Part shown: one piece after another, positions 7,348 through 16,222 of the stretch
Layout of the letters: each line of letters opens with the position of its first letter
How positions within the stretch are numbered: the first letter of the stretch is position 1
Assembly: GCA_002385985.1 (NCBI GenBank)
Contig: DGEO01000034.1
Coordinates: forward strand, 9,535 to 30,354
Length of the DNA stretch: 20,820 bases
Reading direction: 5' to 3'
Origin: Anaerolineaceae bacterium UBA3924
Lineage (GTDB): Bacteria; Chloroflexota; Anaerolineae; Anaerolineales; Anaerolineaceae
Made by a program: the position numbers and the translations under genes
The notes under the pieces: model-generated
What the model saw: only the letters and a program-made list of their open reading frames with translations
Told to the model about the DNA's origin: nothing
Databases searched by the model: none

Positions 7348-8307
7348 TTGGCAGCCCCTGTCCCCCAGATCATGAAACAAGGGCGCGTGATCCCATGGTT
7401 TTACCTGGCGCCCGCCCTGATCGTGATGTCCTTTTTTATCGTTTACCCCTTTTTCAACACCATCTACCTCAGTTTTATGGACCGGAACGGCCAACTGCCG
7501 GCCAGCACCACCTGCCGGGCCAACCAGCCCTGCTGGGGTATGTTTGAAAACTACCGTCACGCGCTGTTAGACGAAATTAACCTCACCTCCCCGGGAGCTG
7601 CCTGGAGGACCTTCTGGACCTCCTCCTTCGGCAACATGATCAAATGGATCGCCCTGATGGTCTCCGGCACGGTGATCATGGGTCTGACCTTCGCCGTCCT
7701 GGCGGAACGCGTGCGGTATGAGGCCCTCGCCAAAGCAATCATCTTTTTACCCATGGCCATATCCTTCGTCGGCGCGGGCGTTATCTGGCGTTTCGTCTAC
7801 AACTACAACACCGGCGGCGCACAGATCGGCCTGCTGAACGCCATCCGCACCGCGCTGGGCATGCAGCCCATCGCCTGGCTGCAGACCATCCCCATCAACA
7901 CCGTGATGCTGATCATCGTGGGCATCTGGATGTGGTCCGGCTTCTGCATGACCATTCTGGCCGCCGCGCTGCGCAACGTGCCGGAAGAGATCATCGAGGC
8001 CGCCCGGGTGGACGGCGCCAATGAGTTCCAGGTGTTCTTCCAGATCATGGTGCCCATCATCCTGCCCACCATCACGGTGGTGATTACCACCATGGTGATC
8101 AACACCCTGAAGCTGTTCGACATCGTCTATGTGATGACCGGCGGCAACTTCGGCACCGATGTGATCGCCGTGCGCATGTACCGCGAGATGTACATCAACT
8201 ACAACACCGGCGTCGGCACGGCTGTCTCCGTGGTGCTGATCCTGCTGATCACCCCCTTCATCTTCCTTAACATACGGCGCTTCCTGGCGCAGGAGGCCAC
8301 CCGATGA
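7348..8307 (+). CDS. Sugar ABC transporter permease, MalF/UgpA type
   Basis: Inner-membrane permease of 319 residues, first of the pair. Six membrane segments are visible, starting near 15-40 (WFYLAPALIVMSFFIVYPFF). The cytoplasmic EAA loop that docks the ATPase is at about 211-240 (EEIIEAARVDGANEFQVFFQ). The start is taken as TTG at 7348, because AGGAGG (7336-7341) is six bases upstream; an ATG at 7372 is 30 bases from that site and would remove eight residues. The loop between TM1 and TM2 has a close Cys pair, C56 and C62 (CRANQPC), just before the conserved ENY element. This is unusual for the family and notable beside the cytochrome-like insertion in the partner permease. The stop overlaps the next start as ATGA. 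Confidence 0.93.
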   Translation: MAAPVPQIMKQGRVIPWFYLAPALIVMSFFIVYPFFNTIYLSFMDRNGQLPASTTCRANQPCWGMFENYRHALLDEINLTSPGAAWRTFWTSSFGNMIKWIALMVSGTVIMGLTFAVLAERVRYEALAKAIIFLPMAISFVGAGVIWRFVYNYNTGGAQIGLLNAIRTALGMQPIAWLQTIPINTVMLIIVGIWMWSGFCMTILAAALRNVPEEIIEAARVDGANEFQVFFQIMVPIILPTITVVITTMVINTLKLFDIVYVMTGGNFGTDVIAVRMYREMYINYNTGVGTAVSVVLILLITPFIFLNIRRFLAQEATR

Positions 8308-9485
8308 ACCTGCCAAAGCTCAACCGACTTCTCCGGCGCATCCCCCTCCATCTGGTGGTTCTGGCCCTCACGCTCATCTGGATCATCCCCACCATCGGCC
8401 TGCTGGTCACCTCCTTCCGCCCGGTGGAAGACATCAACACCAGCGGCTGGTGGACGGTCTTTTCCCGCGAGACGAAAACCTCCACGGCCTACGACCAGTG
8501 GTGCTCCTCCTGTCATGGTGAAGGCCAGGACGTGGCCGGCGTGGACCTCTCGGACCCGGCCGTGGTGAGCGAGCTGAACAGCGCCCTGCGCCTGCTGGCC
8601 TTCATGCGCCGCGGCCATCCCGACATCAGCCAGAACGGCCAGATGCCCACCAGCCAGGAAGCGGCCGACATCGCCGCCACCCTGCAGGGCCTGACCGGCG
8701 AGGAAGAAAGCGCGCGCTTTACGCTGGATAACTACATCGACGCGCTGGTCGGCTACCGCGGCCTGCAAACCTACACCAGCGACTGCGCCGACGGCACCCC
8801 GCCTTCCGGCTTCACCTGCAACTTCCTGCGCGACCTGGGCAACCGCCGCGGCATGGGCCGGGCCTTCGTCAACTCCCTGCTGGTGACCATCCCGGCCACC
8901 ATCCTGCCCATCCTGTTCGCCGGGTTTGCCGCCTACGCTTTCGCCTGGATGGACTTCCGCGGCCGCCAGGTGATGTTCGCCATCCTGGTCGCGCTCCAGG
9001 TGGTCCCCCTGCAGATGACCCTGGTGCCCATCTTCCGCATCTATTCTCAGCTCGGGCTGAACGGCACCTTCCTGGGCGTCTGGCTGTTCCACACCGGCTT
9101 CGGCATGCCCTACGCCATCTACCTGATGCGCAACTTCCTGGGCGGCCTGCCGCGCGACCTGTTCGAGTCGGCTTACCTGGACGGCGCCTCGCACTGGACG
9201 GCCTTCGTGCGCCTGGCCATGCCGCTGGCCATGCCCGCCATCGCATCGCTGGCCATTTTCCAGTTCCTCTGGGTGTGGAACGACCTGCTGGTGGCCCTGG
9301 TCTTCCTGGGCTCCTCCAACCCGGTGGTCACCTACCAGATCTCCAACATGGTCACCTCGCTGGGCGCGGGCTGGCAGCTGCAGACGGCGGCGGCCTTCAT
9401 CTCCATGATCCTGCCGCTGATCGTCTTCTTCGCCTTCCAGCGCTACTTCGTGCGCGGCATGCTGGCCGGGGCTGTGAAAGGGTAA
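8304..9485 (+). CDS. Sugar ABC transporter permease, MalG type, with inserted cytochrome c-like domain
   Basis: Second permease, 393 residues against about 280 usual for the family. TM1 is at about 13-36. The remaining segments run from about 187 to the end, with the EAA loop near 283-312 (LPRDLFESAYLDGASHWTAF). The excess lies in the extracytoplasmic loop between TM1 and TM2. After TSFRPVEDINTSGWWTVFS an extra domain (about 57-137) carries CSSCH (C67, C70, H71), a haem-c attachment motif, then GHPDISQNGQMP with M114 as candidate axial ligand, then a helix EAADIAATLQGL typical of class I cytochrome c C-termini. The normal permease sequence resumes at ARFTLDNYIDAL. A further Cys pair, C161 and C172, lies in the same loop. 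The frame is unbroken and base composition matches the flanks. Permease assignment sure; haem binding inferred. Confidence 0.92.
   Translation: MNLPKLNRLLRRIPLHLVVLALTLIWIIPTIGLLVTSFRPVEDINTSGWWTVFSRETKTSTAYDQWCSSCHGEGQDVAGVDLSDPAVVSELNSALRLLAFMRRGHPDISQNGQMPTSQEAADIAATLQGLTGEEESARFTLDNYIDALVGYRGLQTYTSDCADGTPPSGFTCNFLRDLGNRRGMGRAFVNSLLVTIPATILPILFAGFAAYAFAWMDFRGRQVMFAILVALQVVPLQMTLVPIFRIYSQLGLNGTFLGVWLFHTGFGMPYAIYLMRNFLGGLPRDLFESAYLDGASHWTAFVRLAMPLAMPAIASLAIFQFLWVWNDLLVALVFLGSSNPVVTYQISNMVTSLGAGWQLQTAAAFISMILPLIVFFAFQRYFVRGMLAGAVKG
8472..8714 (+). other. Cytochrome c-like domain inside the MalG-type permease
   Basis: This segment encodes residues of about 57-137 of the permease. WCSSCHGEG (codons at 8499-8525) has the CxxCH signature. 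The 43 residues from the haem-ligand His to the Met of GQMP, and the total size of about 80, are close to small class I mono-haem cytochromes such as c551. By permease topology it would face outward, where haem c is attached. Confidence 0.75.
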
Positions 9486-9508
9486 AATTGGCCCTTCGTT
9501 CGCTTTCA

Positions 9509-9538
9509 ACGGCAGGCGGGAACCCTCCTGCCTGCCGT
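9509..9538 (+). other. Stem-loop between permease gene and treS
   Basis: ACGGCAGGCGGG (9509-9520) pairs with CCTGCCTGCCGT (9527-9538) over the loop AACCCT: twelve pairs including one G-U. A second, smaller hairpin CCTGCC/GGCAGG (9541-9546 with 9552-9557) follows and reuses the same sequence, so alternative pairings are possible. No T run is present. It may tune readthrough into treS. Confidence 0.6.
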
Positions 9539-9581
9539 CCCCTGCCTGAACGGCAGGTTATCTCCCTATCAGGATCGGTAT

Positions 9582-11216
9582 ATGTCGGACTCTTCTCTCT
9601 GGTATAAGAACGCGATTTTCTATCAAATTTACGTGCGCGCCTTCCGTGACTCCAACGCCGACGGGCACGGCGACCTGCCCGGCTTACTGGAAAAGATGGA
9701 TTACCTGCAGGCGCTGGGGGTGGACTGCATCTGGCTGATGCCCACCTACCCCTCCCCGCTCAAAGACGACGGGTACGACATCGCCGACTATTTCAACGTG
9801 CTGGACACCTACGGGACGCTGGAAGACTTCAAGGCTGTGGTCAGCGCCGCCCACCAACGCGGCATCCGCATCATCACCGACCTGGTGATGAACCACACCT
9901 CCGACCAGCACCCCTGGTTCCAGCAGGCCCGCTCCAGCCGTGACAACCCCTACCGCGGCTACTACGTCTGGAGTGACACGCCGGAGCTGTACAAAGACGC
10001 GCGCATCATCTTCCTGGACACCGAGCCGTCCAACTGGACCTTCGACCCGGCCACCGGCCAGTACTACTGGCACCGCTTCTACGCCGAGCAGCCGGACCTG
10101 AACTACGACAACCCGGCCGTGCGCGAGGCGATGAAAGAGGTGATGCGCTTCTGGCTGGACCTGGGTGTGGACGGGTTCCGCGCCGACGCCGTGCCCTACC
10201 TGTTCGAGCGCGACGGCACCAACTGCGAGAACCTGCCCGAAACCCACGCCTACCTGAAGGAAATCCGCGCCTTCATGGACGAACACTACCCGGGCCGCAT
10301 CCTGCTGGGCGAGGCCAACCAGTGGCCGAAGGACGTGCGCCACTACTTCGGGGACGACGACGAGTTCCAGATGAATTTCCACTTCCCGCTCATGCCGCGA
10401 ATCTTCATGGCGCTCAAGCAGGGCGACCGCACCCCCATCACCTGGGTGTTTGAGCAGACCCCGCCCATCCCGCCGAAGTCGCAGTGGTGCACCTTCCTGC
10501 GCAACCACGACGAGCTCACCCTGGAAATGGTCACCCCCGAAGAGCGGCAGTGGATGTGGGAGCAGTACGCCCCCAACCCGCGCATGCGCCTGAACCTGGG
10601 CATCCGCCGCCGCCTGGCCCCCCTGCTGGACAACGACCCGCGTAAGCTGCGGCTGGCCAACTCGCTGCTCTTCAGCCTGCCGGGTGCGCCTATCATCTAT
10701 TACGGGGATGAAATCGGCATGGGCGACAACATCTGGCTCTCGGACCGCAACGGCGTGCGCACGCCCATGCAGTGGGACCCGGACCTGCCCAACGCGGGCT
10801 TCTCCGATGCTCCATCGGACCGGCTGTACGCCCCGGTGATCGACGACGACACCTACAACCCGGCGAAAGTCAACGTGCGCGACCAGATGGTCGACCCCAG
10901 TTCGCTGTGGCACTTCCTGCGCCGGCTGATCGACCTGCGCAAGCGGCTGCCCGTGCTGGCGGACGGCTCGCTGGAATGGCTGCCGGCCCGGTCAACGGCC
11001 GTGGCCGCCTACCTGCGCCGCGACGAGCGCCAGACCGTGCTGGCCGTCCACAACCTGTCGGACGCGCCGCAGGACGTGGAGCTGCAGCTGCCCTCCATGC
11101 CCGAATCGCTGCAAGACCTGATCAGCGGCCAGGACTGCACCCTGCAGAACGGACGCCTTTCGATGCGGCTGGATCCGTTCCAGACGGTGTGGCTGGTGGA
11201 GAAGAACGTGCTCTAG
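9582..11216 (+). CDS. treS: Trehalose synthase (maltose alpha-D-glucosyltransferase)
   Basis: Cytoplasmic GH13 enzyme of 544 residues, the usual length of an unfused TreS. It interconverts maltose and trehalose by intramolecular transglucosylation. No signal peptide. The TIM barrel shows DGYDIADY, LVMNHTSDQHPWF, GVDGFRADAVPYLFERDGTNCENLPETH in part, with nucleophile D202, acid/base E244 (GEANQWP) and transition-state Asp D310 (FLRNHDE). GIRRRLAPLL and GDEIGMGDNIWLSDRNGVRTP are characteristic of TreS rather than of plain alpha-glucosidases. The ATG has only a weak ribosome site (AGGAT, 9571-9575). It closes the transporter operon, so imported trehalose or maltose would be equilibrated here. 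The stop TAG overlaps the stop of the opposing gene in the four bases CTAG. Confidence 0.95.
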   Translation: MSDSSLWYKNAIFYQIYVRAFRDSNADGHGDLPGLLEKMDYLQALGVDCIWLMPTYPSPLKDDGYDIADYFNVLDTYGTLEDFKAVVSAAHQRGIRIITDLVMNHTSDQHPWFQQARSSRDNPYRGYYVWSDTPELYKDARIIFLDTEPSNWTFDPATGQYYWHRFYAEQPDLNYDNPAVREAMKEVMRFWLDLGVDGFRADAVPYLFERDGTNCENLPETHAYLKEIRAFMDEHYPGRILLGEANQWPKDVRHYFGDDDEFQMNFHFPLMPRIFMALKQGDRTPITWVFEQTPPIPPKSQWCTFLRNHDELTLEMVTPEERQWMWEQYAPNPRMRLNLGIRRRLAPLLDNDPRKLRLANSLLFSLPGAPIIYYGDEIGMGDNIWLSDRNGVRTPMQWDPDLPNAGFSDAPSDRLYAPVIDDDTYNPAKVNVRDQMVDPSSLWHFLRRLIDLRKRLPVLADGSLEWLPARSTAVAAYLRRDERQTVLAVHNLSDAPQDVELQLPSMPESLQDLISGQDCTLQNGRLSMRLDPFQTVWLVEKNVL

Positions 11217-13153
11217 AGCCCCTGGAGCAGGTTCCAGTAAGCCAGGAACCACACCTGCGCCGCGGCCAGCAGCGCCAGCAGCGTGAACCCGATCCGGGAC
11301 GCCGCCGTCCCCCACCGCCGCACCCAGGCCGTGATGACCAGCACGATCAGAACGGCTGTCAGCGCGGCGATGACCCATGGCAGCGCCAGCGCGGCCTGAA
11401 GCCCCGGCGGAAAGCCGAACAGCAGCGCGTTCACGTCCGCGGTGAACAGCATGAAGGCCAGATAGAAGAGCACCACCAGCAGTGCCAGGGTCCAGGCGAC
11501 CCAGCGCATCAGGCCTTCCGGAATGGACAGCGGAGCCCTCTCCTCAGGAGGCAGCCGGCGGGCGTAGACCCGCCGGCTCCATGCTCCGGCCGGCAGGCCG
11601 ATCAGCGCCGCCACCATCCCGGCCAGCGACACCCCCAGCACCAGGAACATGAATCCGGTCTGCGCGTACCAGGGCTGTTTGATGAACGCCAGCTGGCTCC
11701 AGTAGGCGTAGCGGACCGGGCCGCCCTCCTCAGCCGGAGCGAACACCAGCGGTGACCGGTCGGGCAGGCCTTCGTCCGCGGCGAGAAACCTCCCCGGCTC
11801 CTGTTCGACAAAGGCCACCGGCCAGGCGGTGAACTGCCCCTGCACCAGCAGGCGCCCGTCCGGGCTGACACTGACCTCCAGCGGCTGGAGCAGGTTCAGG
11901 ATCCTCTCCAGCCCGGTGTAGTTCGACCGGGCGGAATAATAGGTCCCGGCGTATGCCGCGAGGCTGGCGGGATCCCCCTGCCCTGCCGGATCGGCCGCCG
12001 TGAAGCCCTTCGCACCGTAGTACCGCTCCAGGAAAGCAGTCATAAAGTCAAACCGCGCCAGCGAGCCGGTGTCGGTGTTGGTGGAGATGAACACCCCGAT
12101 GCCGTGCTGCGGCAGCAGGGTCATTTCGGTGTGGAAGTAAATCGTATCGCCGCCGTGGCCGAAGGAACCGCCCTCGGGGATCTGGCTCAGTGCAAAGCCG
12201 TACCCCCAGGCGTCCAAGCCTGCGGCGTGCTGGAACTGCGGGCTGCGCATGGCCTGCACCGTCTCACTCTGCAGGATGCGCTCCCCGTCAAGCTCGCCTT
12301 CCTGCAGCAGGGCGATCATAAACGCAGCCATGTCAACGGCGGTGGAAGAGAGCGACCCGGCCGGCGCCGGCTGCACGATTTCAAAGGGCTGGGGGGCGAA
12401 CTGCCCGTTCTTGAACAGGTACCCGACCGACATATCCGCCGCCAGCGCTTCGGGGAGCGGCTGGCGGAAGGTGGAGTGCTCCATTCCCAGCGGCAGGAAG
12501 ATGTTCTGTTCCACGTACGCCTCGAACGGCATCCCCGAAACCCGCTCGACGACATACCCCGCCAGCCCCGCGCCGTAATTGGAATAGGCGGAGATCTGGC
12601 CGGGCGGGTAGACCTGCTTTATCCCGGCCTGCGCCAGCACCTCGCCCGGCGGGCGCAGGTCCGCCGGGTCGTGCGAGAACAGGCCGAGCGCCTTATCCTC
12701 GAACCCGGGCGTGTGAGTCAGCAGGTGGCGCAGCGTGACCGGTCCCAGCGAGTCGTCCGGCAGCTCAAAGTCCAGGTACGTCTCCACGTCCGCGTCCAGG
12801 TCCAGCAGGCCCTGCTCAACCAGCTGCATTACCGCCGTCCAGACGAACATCTTGGAAACCGACCCGACGCGAAACAGCGTCTCCTCCGGCGTCACCGGGC
12901 GGCCCTGCTCCACATCCGCGAAGCCGTACCCTTTGGCGAAGAACAGCTCCCCGTCCCGGACCACGGAGACGGTCACCCCGGCGATCTGGTAGGCCTCCAT
13001 CTGCGCGGCGATCAGGCCGTCCACAAAGGTTTCCAGCTCCTCCGGGGTGGTCAGGCCGGGCGCCTGCGCCGCCACAGACGGAGGACGGCTGCCAGCCAGC
13101 AGCAGATAGACCAGAAGAAGGATCAGGCAGCCGCGGGTTATGCGCACGTTCAT
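11213..13153 (-). CDS. Secreted serine hydrolase (beta-lactamase / S12 family) with C-terminal membrane domain
   Basis: Penicillin-binding-protein-like serine hydrolase of 646 residues from the chosen start. A signal peptide (about 1-29, ending near SVAAQA) leads to an extracytoplasmic catalytic domain with the three family motifs: SVSK (S98 nucleophile, K101), YSN (190-192) and HGG (333-335) in place of KTG. A short beta-rich segment follows (about 400-485). Four predicted membrane segments close the protein (about 499-521, 551-572, 586-609, 621-640). The start is ATG 13153 or the adjacent ATG 13156; AGGAGG on this strand (13164-13159) is spaced five bases from the first and two from the second. 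The frame upstream to 13240 is not used, as it would bury the signal peptide. Substrate unknown: an esterase, D-amino-peptidase or beta-lactamase-like activity are all possible. Confidence 0.9.
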   Translation of the reverse strand: MNVRITRGCLILLLVYLLLAGSRPPSVAAQAPGLTTPEELETFVDGLIAAQMEAYQIAGVTVSVVRDGELFFAKGYGFADVEQGRPVTPEETLFRVGSVSKMFVWTAVMQLVEQGLLDLDADVETYLDFELPDDSLGPVTLRHLLTHTPGFEDKALGLFSHDPADLRPPGEVLAQAGIKQVYPPGQISAYSNYGAGLAGYVVERVSGMPFEAYVEQNIFLPLGMEHSTFRQPLPEALAADMSVGYLFKNGQFAPQPFEIVQPAPAGSLSSTAVDMAAFMIALLQEGELDGERILQSETVQAMRSPQFQHAAGLDAWGYGFALSQIPEGGSFGHGGDTIYFHTEMTLLPQHGIGVFISTNTDTGSLARFDFMTAFLERYYGAKGFTAADPAGQGDPASLAAYAGTYYSARSNYTGLERILNLLQPLEVSVSPDGRLLVQGQFTAWPVAFVEQEPGRFLAADEGLPDRSPLVFAPAEEGGPVRYAYWSQLAFIKQPWYAQTGFMFLVLGVSLAGMVAALIGLPAGAWSRRVYARRLPPEERAPLSIPEGLMRWVAWTLALLVVLFYLAFMLFTADVNALLFGFPPGLQAALALPWVIAALTAVLIVLVITAWVRRWGTAASRIGFTLLALLAAAQVWFLAYWNLLQGL

Positions 13154-13269
13154 CATGACCTCCTGTGATGGGCGGAAGGCACCCTGAAACCCCCGTGTTC
13201 TCGACGTGGTCTTATTGTAAACTAGGGAAGCAGACTGCACCTTTGTATGAGGAGATTTTCGAGGTGACT

Positions 13270-16188
13270 ATGAACCTGATCCACGGATTTGAGCTGCTGC
13301 GCGACGAGCAGATCCCGGAATTGAACACACGGGCACGGCTCTACCGCCACCAGAAGACCGGCGCGGAGCTGCTCTCGATGGAAAACGACGACGAGAACAA
13401 GGTCTTCGGCATCGCCTTCCGCACCCCGGCCTACGATTCGACCGGCATTGCGCACATCATGGAGCACTCGGTGCTGTGCGGGTCGCGCAAGTACCCGGTC
13501 AAGGAACCGTTTGTCGAGCTGCTGAAAGGCTCGCTGAACACCTTCCTCAACGCCATGACCTTCCCGGACAAGACCGTCTACCCGGTCGCCAGCCAGAACC
13601 TGAAGGACTTCTACAACCTGATCGACGTGTATCTGGACGCGGTCTTCTACCCGCTGATCCCTCTGCACACACTGCAGCAGGAGGGCTGGCACTACGAGCT
13701 GGAGCAGCCCGACGGTCAGATGTCCTTCAAAGGCGTGGTGTTCAACGAGATGAAGGGGGTCTACTCCTCCCCCGACAGCCTGCTGGACCAGTATTCGCAG
13801 GAGGCTGTGTTCCCCGACAGCCCTTACGGGCAGGACTACGGCGGCGACCCGGCCTTCATCCCTGACCTGACCTACGAGCAGTTCAAGCGCTTCCACGAGT
13901 TCTACTACCACCCCTCCAACGCGCGCATCTTCTTCTGGGGCGACGACGACCCCGGGGAGCGGCTGCGTTACATCAACGTCTGGCTGTCGGACTTCGAGCG
14001 CATTCATGTCGACTCGAACATCCCGCCGCAGCCGCGCTTTGACGCCCCCCGCCGGCTGGAACAGGCCTACGACCCGGGCGAGGAGGGCGATCAGGCCAAA
14101 TCGCTGGTGGCGGTTAACTGGATGCTGGCCGAAGCCGGCGACCCCGAGCTGACCATCGCGCTCTACACCCTGCAGCAGCTGCTGATCGGCACACCGGCCT
14201 CCCCGCTGCGCAAGGCGCTGATCGAATCCGGGCTGGGCGAGGATCTCACCGGCCGCGGGCTGGACTCCGGCCTGCTGCAGATGATGTTCTCCACCGGGCT
14301 GAAGGGCGTGAAGCCAGAGGACACCGACGCGGTGGAAAAGCTGGTGCTGGACACGCTGCAGCAGCTGGCCGAGGGCGGCATCGACCCGCAGGACATCGCC
14401 GCCGCGCTCAACACGGTCGAGTTCAACCTGCGCGAGCAGAACACCGGCGCCTACCCCCGCGGCCTGGTGAACATGATCAACGCCCTGGAGACGTGGCTAT
14501 ACGAAAAAGACCCCCTCGCCCTGCTGGCCTTCGAAAAACCCCTGCAGGCCCTCAAGGACCGCCTGGCCCGCGGCGAGCCGGTCTTCGAAACCCTGATCCG
14601 CGATCACTTCCTCAACAACCCCCACCGCGCCGTTGTGGTCCTGCATCCCGACCCGAAGGTCGGTAAGGAGCGCGAGGCCGCCGAACAGGCCCGCCTGGAG
14701 AAAGCCCGCCAGTCCATGACCCCGGAGCAGCTCGAGCAGGCCGTGCGTGACACGCTGGAGCTGCGCCGCCTGCAGGAAACCCCGGACGCGCCCGAGGCAC
14801 TGGCCGCGCTGCCCGTGCTCTCCCGCTCCGACCTGGACCCGAAGATCAAGACCATTCCGCACGAAGAGAACGACGTTCCCGGCGGCGCCCGCCTGTGGCA
14901 CCACGACCTGTTCACCAACGGCATCCTCTACCTGGACCTGGGCTTCGACCTGCAGAACCTGCCGGCCAAGTACCTGCCCTACCTGCCGGTCTTCTCCCGC
15001 GCCCTGCTGGAAACCGGCACCGAAAAGGAATCCTTCGTCCAGCTGCTGCAGCGCATCGGCGCCCGCACCGGCGGCATCTACCCGGTGACCTTCACCTCGG
15101 CTGTGCACGAAGGCGAGCAAACCGCCGCCTGGCTTTTCCTGCGCGGCAAGGCCATGGTCCCGCAGGCCGGAGAGCTGCTGGACATCCTGCGCGAGGTGAT
15201 CACCACCGCGCGCATCGACGACCGCGAGCGCATCCGCCAGATCGTGCTCGAGGAAAAAGCCGGGATGGAATCCGCGCTGGTGCACGCCGGGCACCGCTTC
15301 GTCAACGCCCGGCTGCGCTCGCGCTTCAACCGCGCCGACTGGGCCTCCGAGCAGATGGGCGGCGTGGAGCAGCTCTTCTTCCTGCGAAAGCTGGTCGAGC
15401 GCATCGACAGCGACTGGGATTCCGTGCGCCAGGCGCTGGTGACCCTGCGCAGCCTGCTGTTCCACCAGTCCGGCGCGCTGGCCAACGTGACCGTCGACGG
15501 GCAGAACTGGTCGAAAGTGCGCCCTGCCCTGGAGCGCTTCCTGGGCGAGCTGCCCCGGCGGACCGTTCCCGCGGCGCTGTGGGAGTTCAGCGCCCCGGCC
15601 GGGCATGAGGCGCTCACCCTGCCCGCCCAGATCAACTTCGTCGGCAAGGCGGCCGACCTTTACCGCGCAGGCTACCGCCTGCACGGCTCGGCGCTGGTCA
15701 TCGTCCCCTACCTGCGCAGCACCTACCTGTGGGATAAGATCCGCGTTCAGGGCGGCGCGTACGGGGCCTTCTCAGCCTTCGACCGCAACTCGGGCGTGTT
15801 CTCCTTCCTCTCCTACCGCGACCCGAACCTGCTGAACACGCTGAAGGTGTACGACCAGACCGCGCACTACCTGCAGAACCTGGACCTGAGCGAATCCGAG
15901 CTGACCAAGGCCATTATCGGCGCCATCGGCGACCTGGACCAGTACCAGCTGCCCGACGCCAAGGGCTACACCGCCATGGTCCGCCGGCTGACCGGCCTGA
16001 CCGACGAGGAGCGCCAGCGGCTGCGGGACGAGGTCCTGGGTACCACCGTGGACGATTTCCACGCCTTCGGCGACGCGCTGGAAGCGGCCATGGACGAAAG
16101 CGTGGTGGTGGTGCTCGGCTCCCCGGCGGAGGTCAGCCAGGCCAACCAGCAGCTCGACGAGCCGCTGGCGGTGCAGAAGGTGCTCTAG
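13270..16188 (+). CDS. M16C-family zinc metallopeptidase (PreP/falcilysin-like)
   Basis: Insulinase-fold protease of 972 residues, the normal length for subfamily M16C, which degrades peptides inside a closed two-halved chamber. The inverted zinc motif HIMEH is at 62-66 (H62 and H66 zinc ligands, E65 catalytic) and the third ligand is E160 in VVFNEMKGVYSSPD. Downstream, RGLVNMINALETWLYEKDPL and KIRVQGGAYGAFSAFDRNSG fit the M16C associated and C-terminal domains. No signal peptide, so cytoplasmic. I chose ATG 13270 because GAGG (13261-13264) is five bases upstream and the protein starts as its relatives do; the open frame reaches back to 13165 with unrelated sequence. It is divergent from the serine hydrolase, with a gap of about 110 bases. 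Confidence 0.94.
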   Translation: MNLIHGFELLRDEQIPELNTRARLYRHQKTGAELLSMENDDENKVFGIAFRTPAYDSTGIAHIMEHSVLCGSRKYPVKEPFVELLKGSLNTFLNAMTFPDKTVYPVASQNLKDFYNLIDVYLDAVFYPLIPLHTLQQEGWHYELEQPDGQMSFKGVVFNEMKGVYSSPDSLLDQYSQEAVFPDSPYGQDYGGDPAFIPDLTYEQFKRFHEFYYHPSNARIFFWGDDDPGERLRYINVWLSDFERIHVDSNIPPQPRFDAPRRLEQAYDPGEEGDQAKSLVAVNWMLAEAGDPELTIALYTLQQLLIGTPASPLRKALIESGLGEDLTGRGLDSGLLQMMFSTGLKGVKPEDTDAVEKLVLDTLQQLAEGGIDPQDIAAALNTVEFNLREQNTGAYPRGLVNMINALETWLYEKDPLALLAFEKPLQALKDRLARGEPVFETLIRDHFLNNPHRAVVVLHPDPKVGKEREAAEQARLEKARQSMTPEQLEQAVRDTLELRRLQETPDAPEALAALPVLSRSDLDPKIKTIPHEENDVPGGARLWHHDLFTNGILYLDLGFDLQNLPAKYLPYLPVFSRALLETGTEKESFVQLLQRIGARTGGIYPVTFTSAVHEGEQTAAWLFLRGKAMVPQAGELLDILREVITTARIDDRERIRQIVLEEKAGMESALVHAGHRFVNARLRSRFNRADWASEQMGGVEQLFFLRKLVERIDSDWDSVRQALVTLRSLLFHQSGALANVTVDGQNWSKVRPALERFLGELPRRTVPAALWEFSAPAGHEALTLPAQINFVGKAADLYRAGYRLHGSALVIVPYLRSTYLWDKIRVQGGAYGAFSAFDRNSGVFSFLSYRDPNLLNTLKVYDQTAHYLQNLDLSESELTKAIIGAIGDLDQYQLPDAKGYTAMVRRLTGLTDEERQRLRDEVLGTTVDDFHAFGDALEAAMDESVVVVLGSPAEVSQANQQLDEPLAVQKVL

Positions 16189-16222
16189 AGCGGCTGAACC
16201 CCGCCGGAATAGACGAAATGAA

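Noticed and set aside
8199..9509. 436-codon minus-strand open frame opposite the MalG-type permease.
   Set aside because: Antisense shadow with low-complexity HQGDE composition; the plus-strand permease is certain.
9684..10913. 409-codon minus-strand open frame opposite treS.
   Set aside because: Antisense shadow; no ribosome site or recognisable domain.
14497..15684. 395-codon minus-strand open frame opposite the M16C gene.
   Set aside because: Antisense shadow caused by GC-rich third positions.
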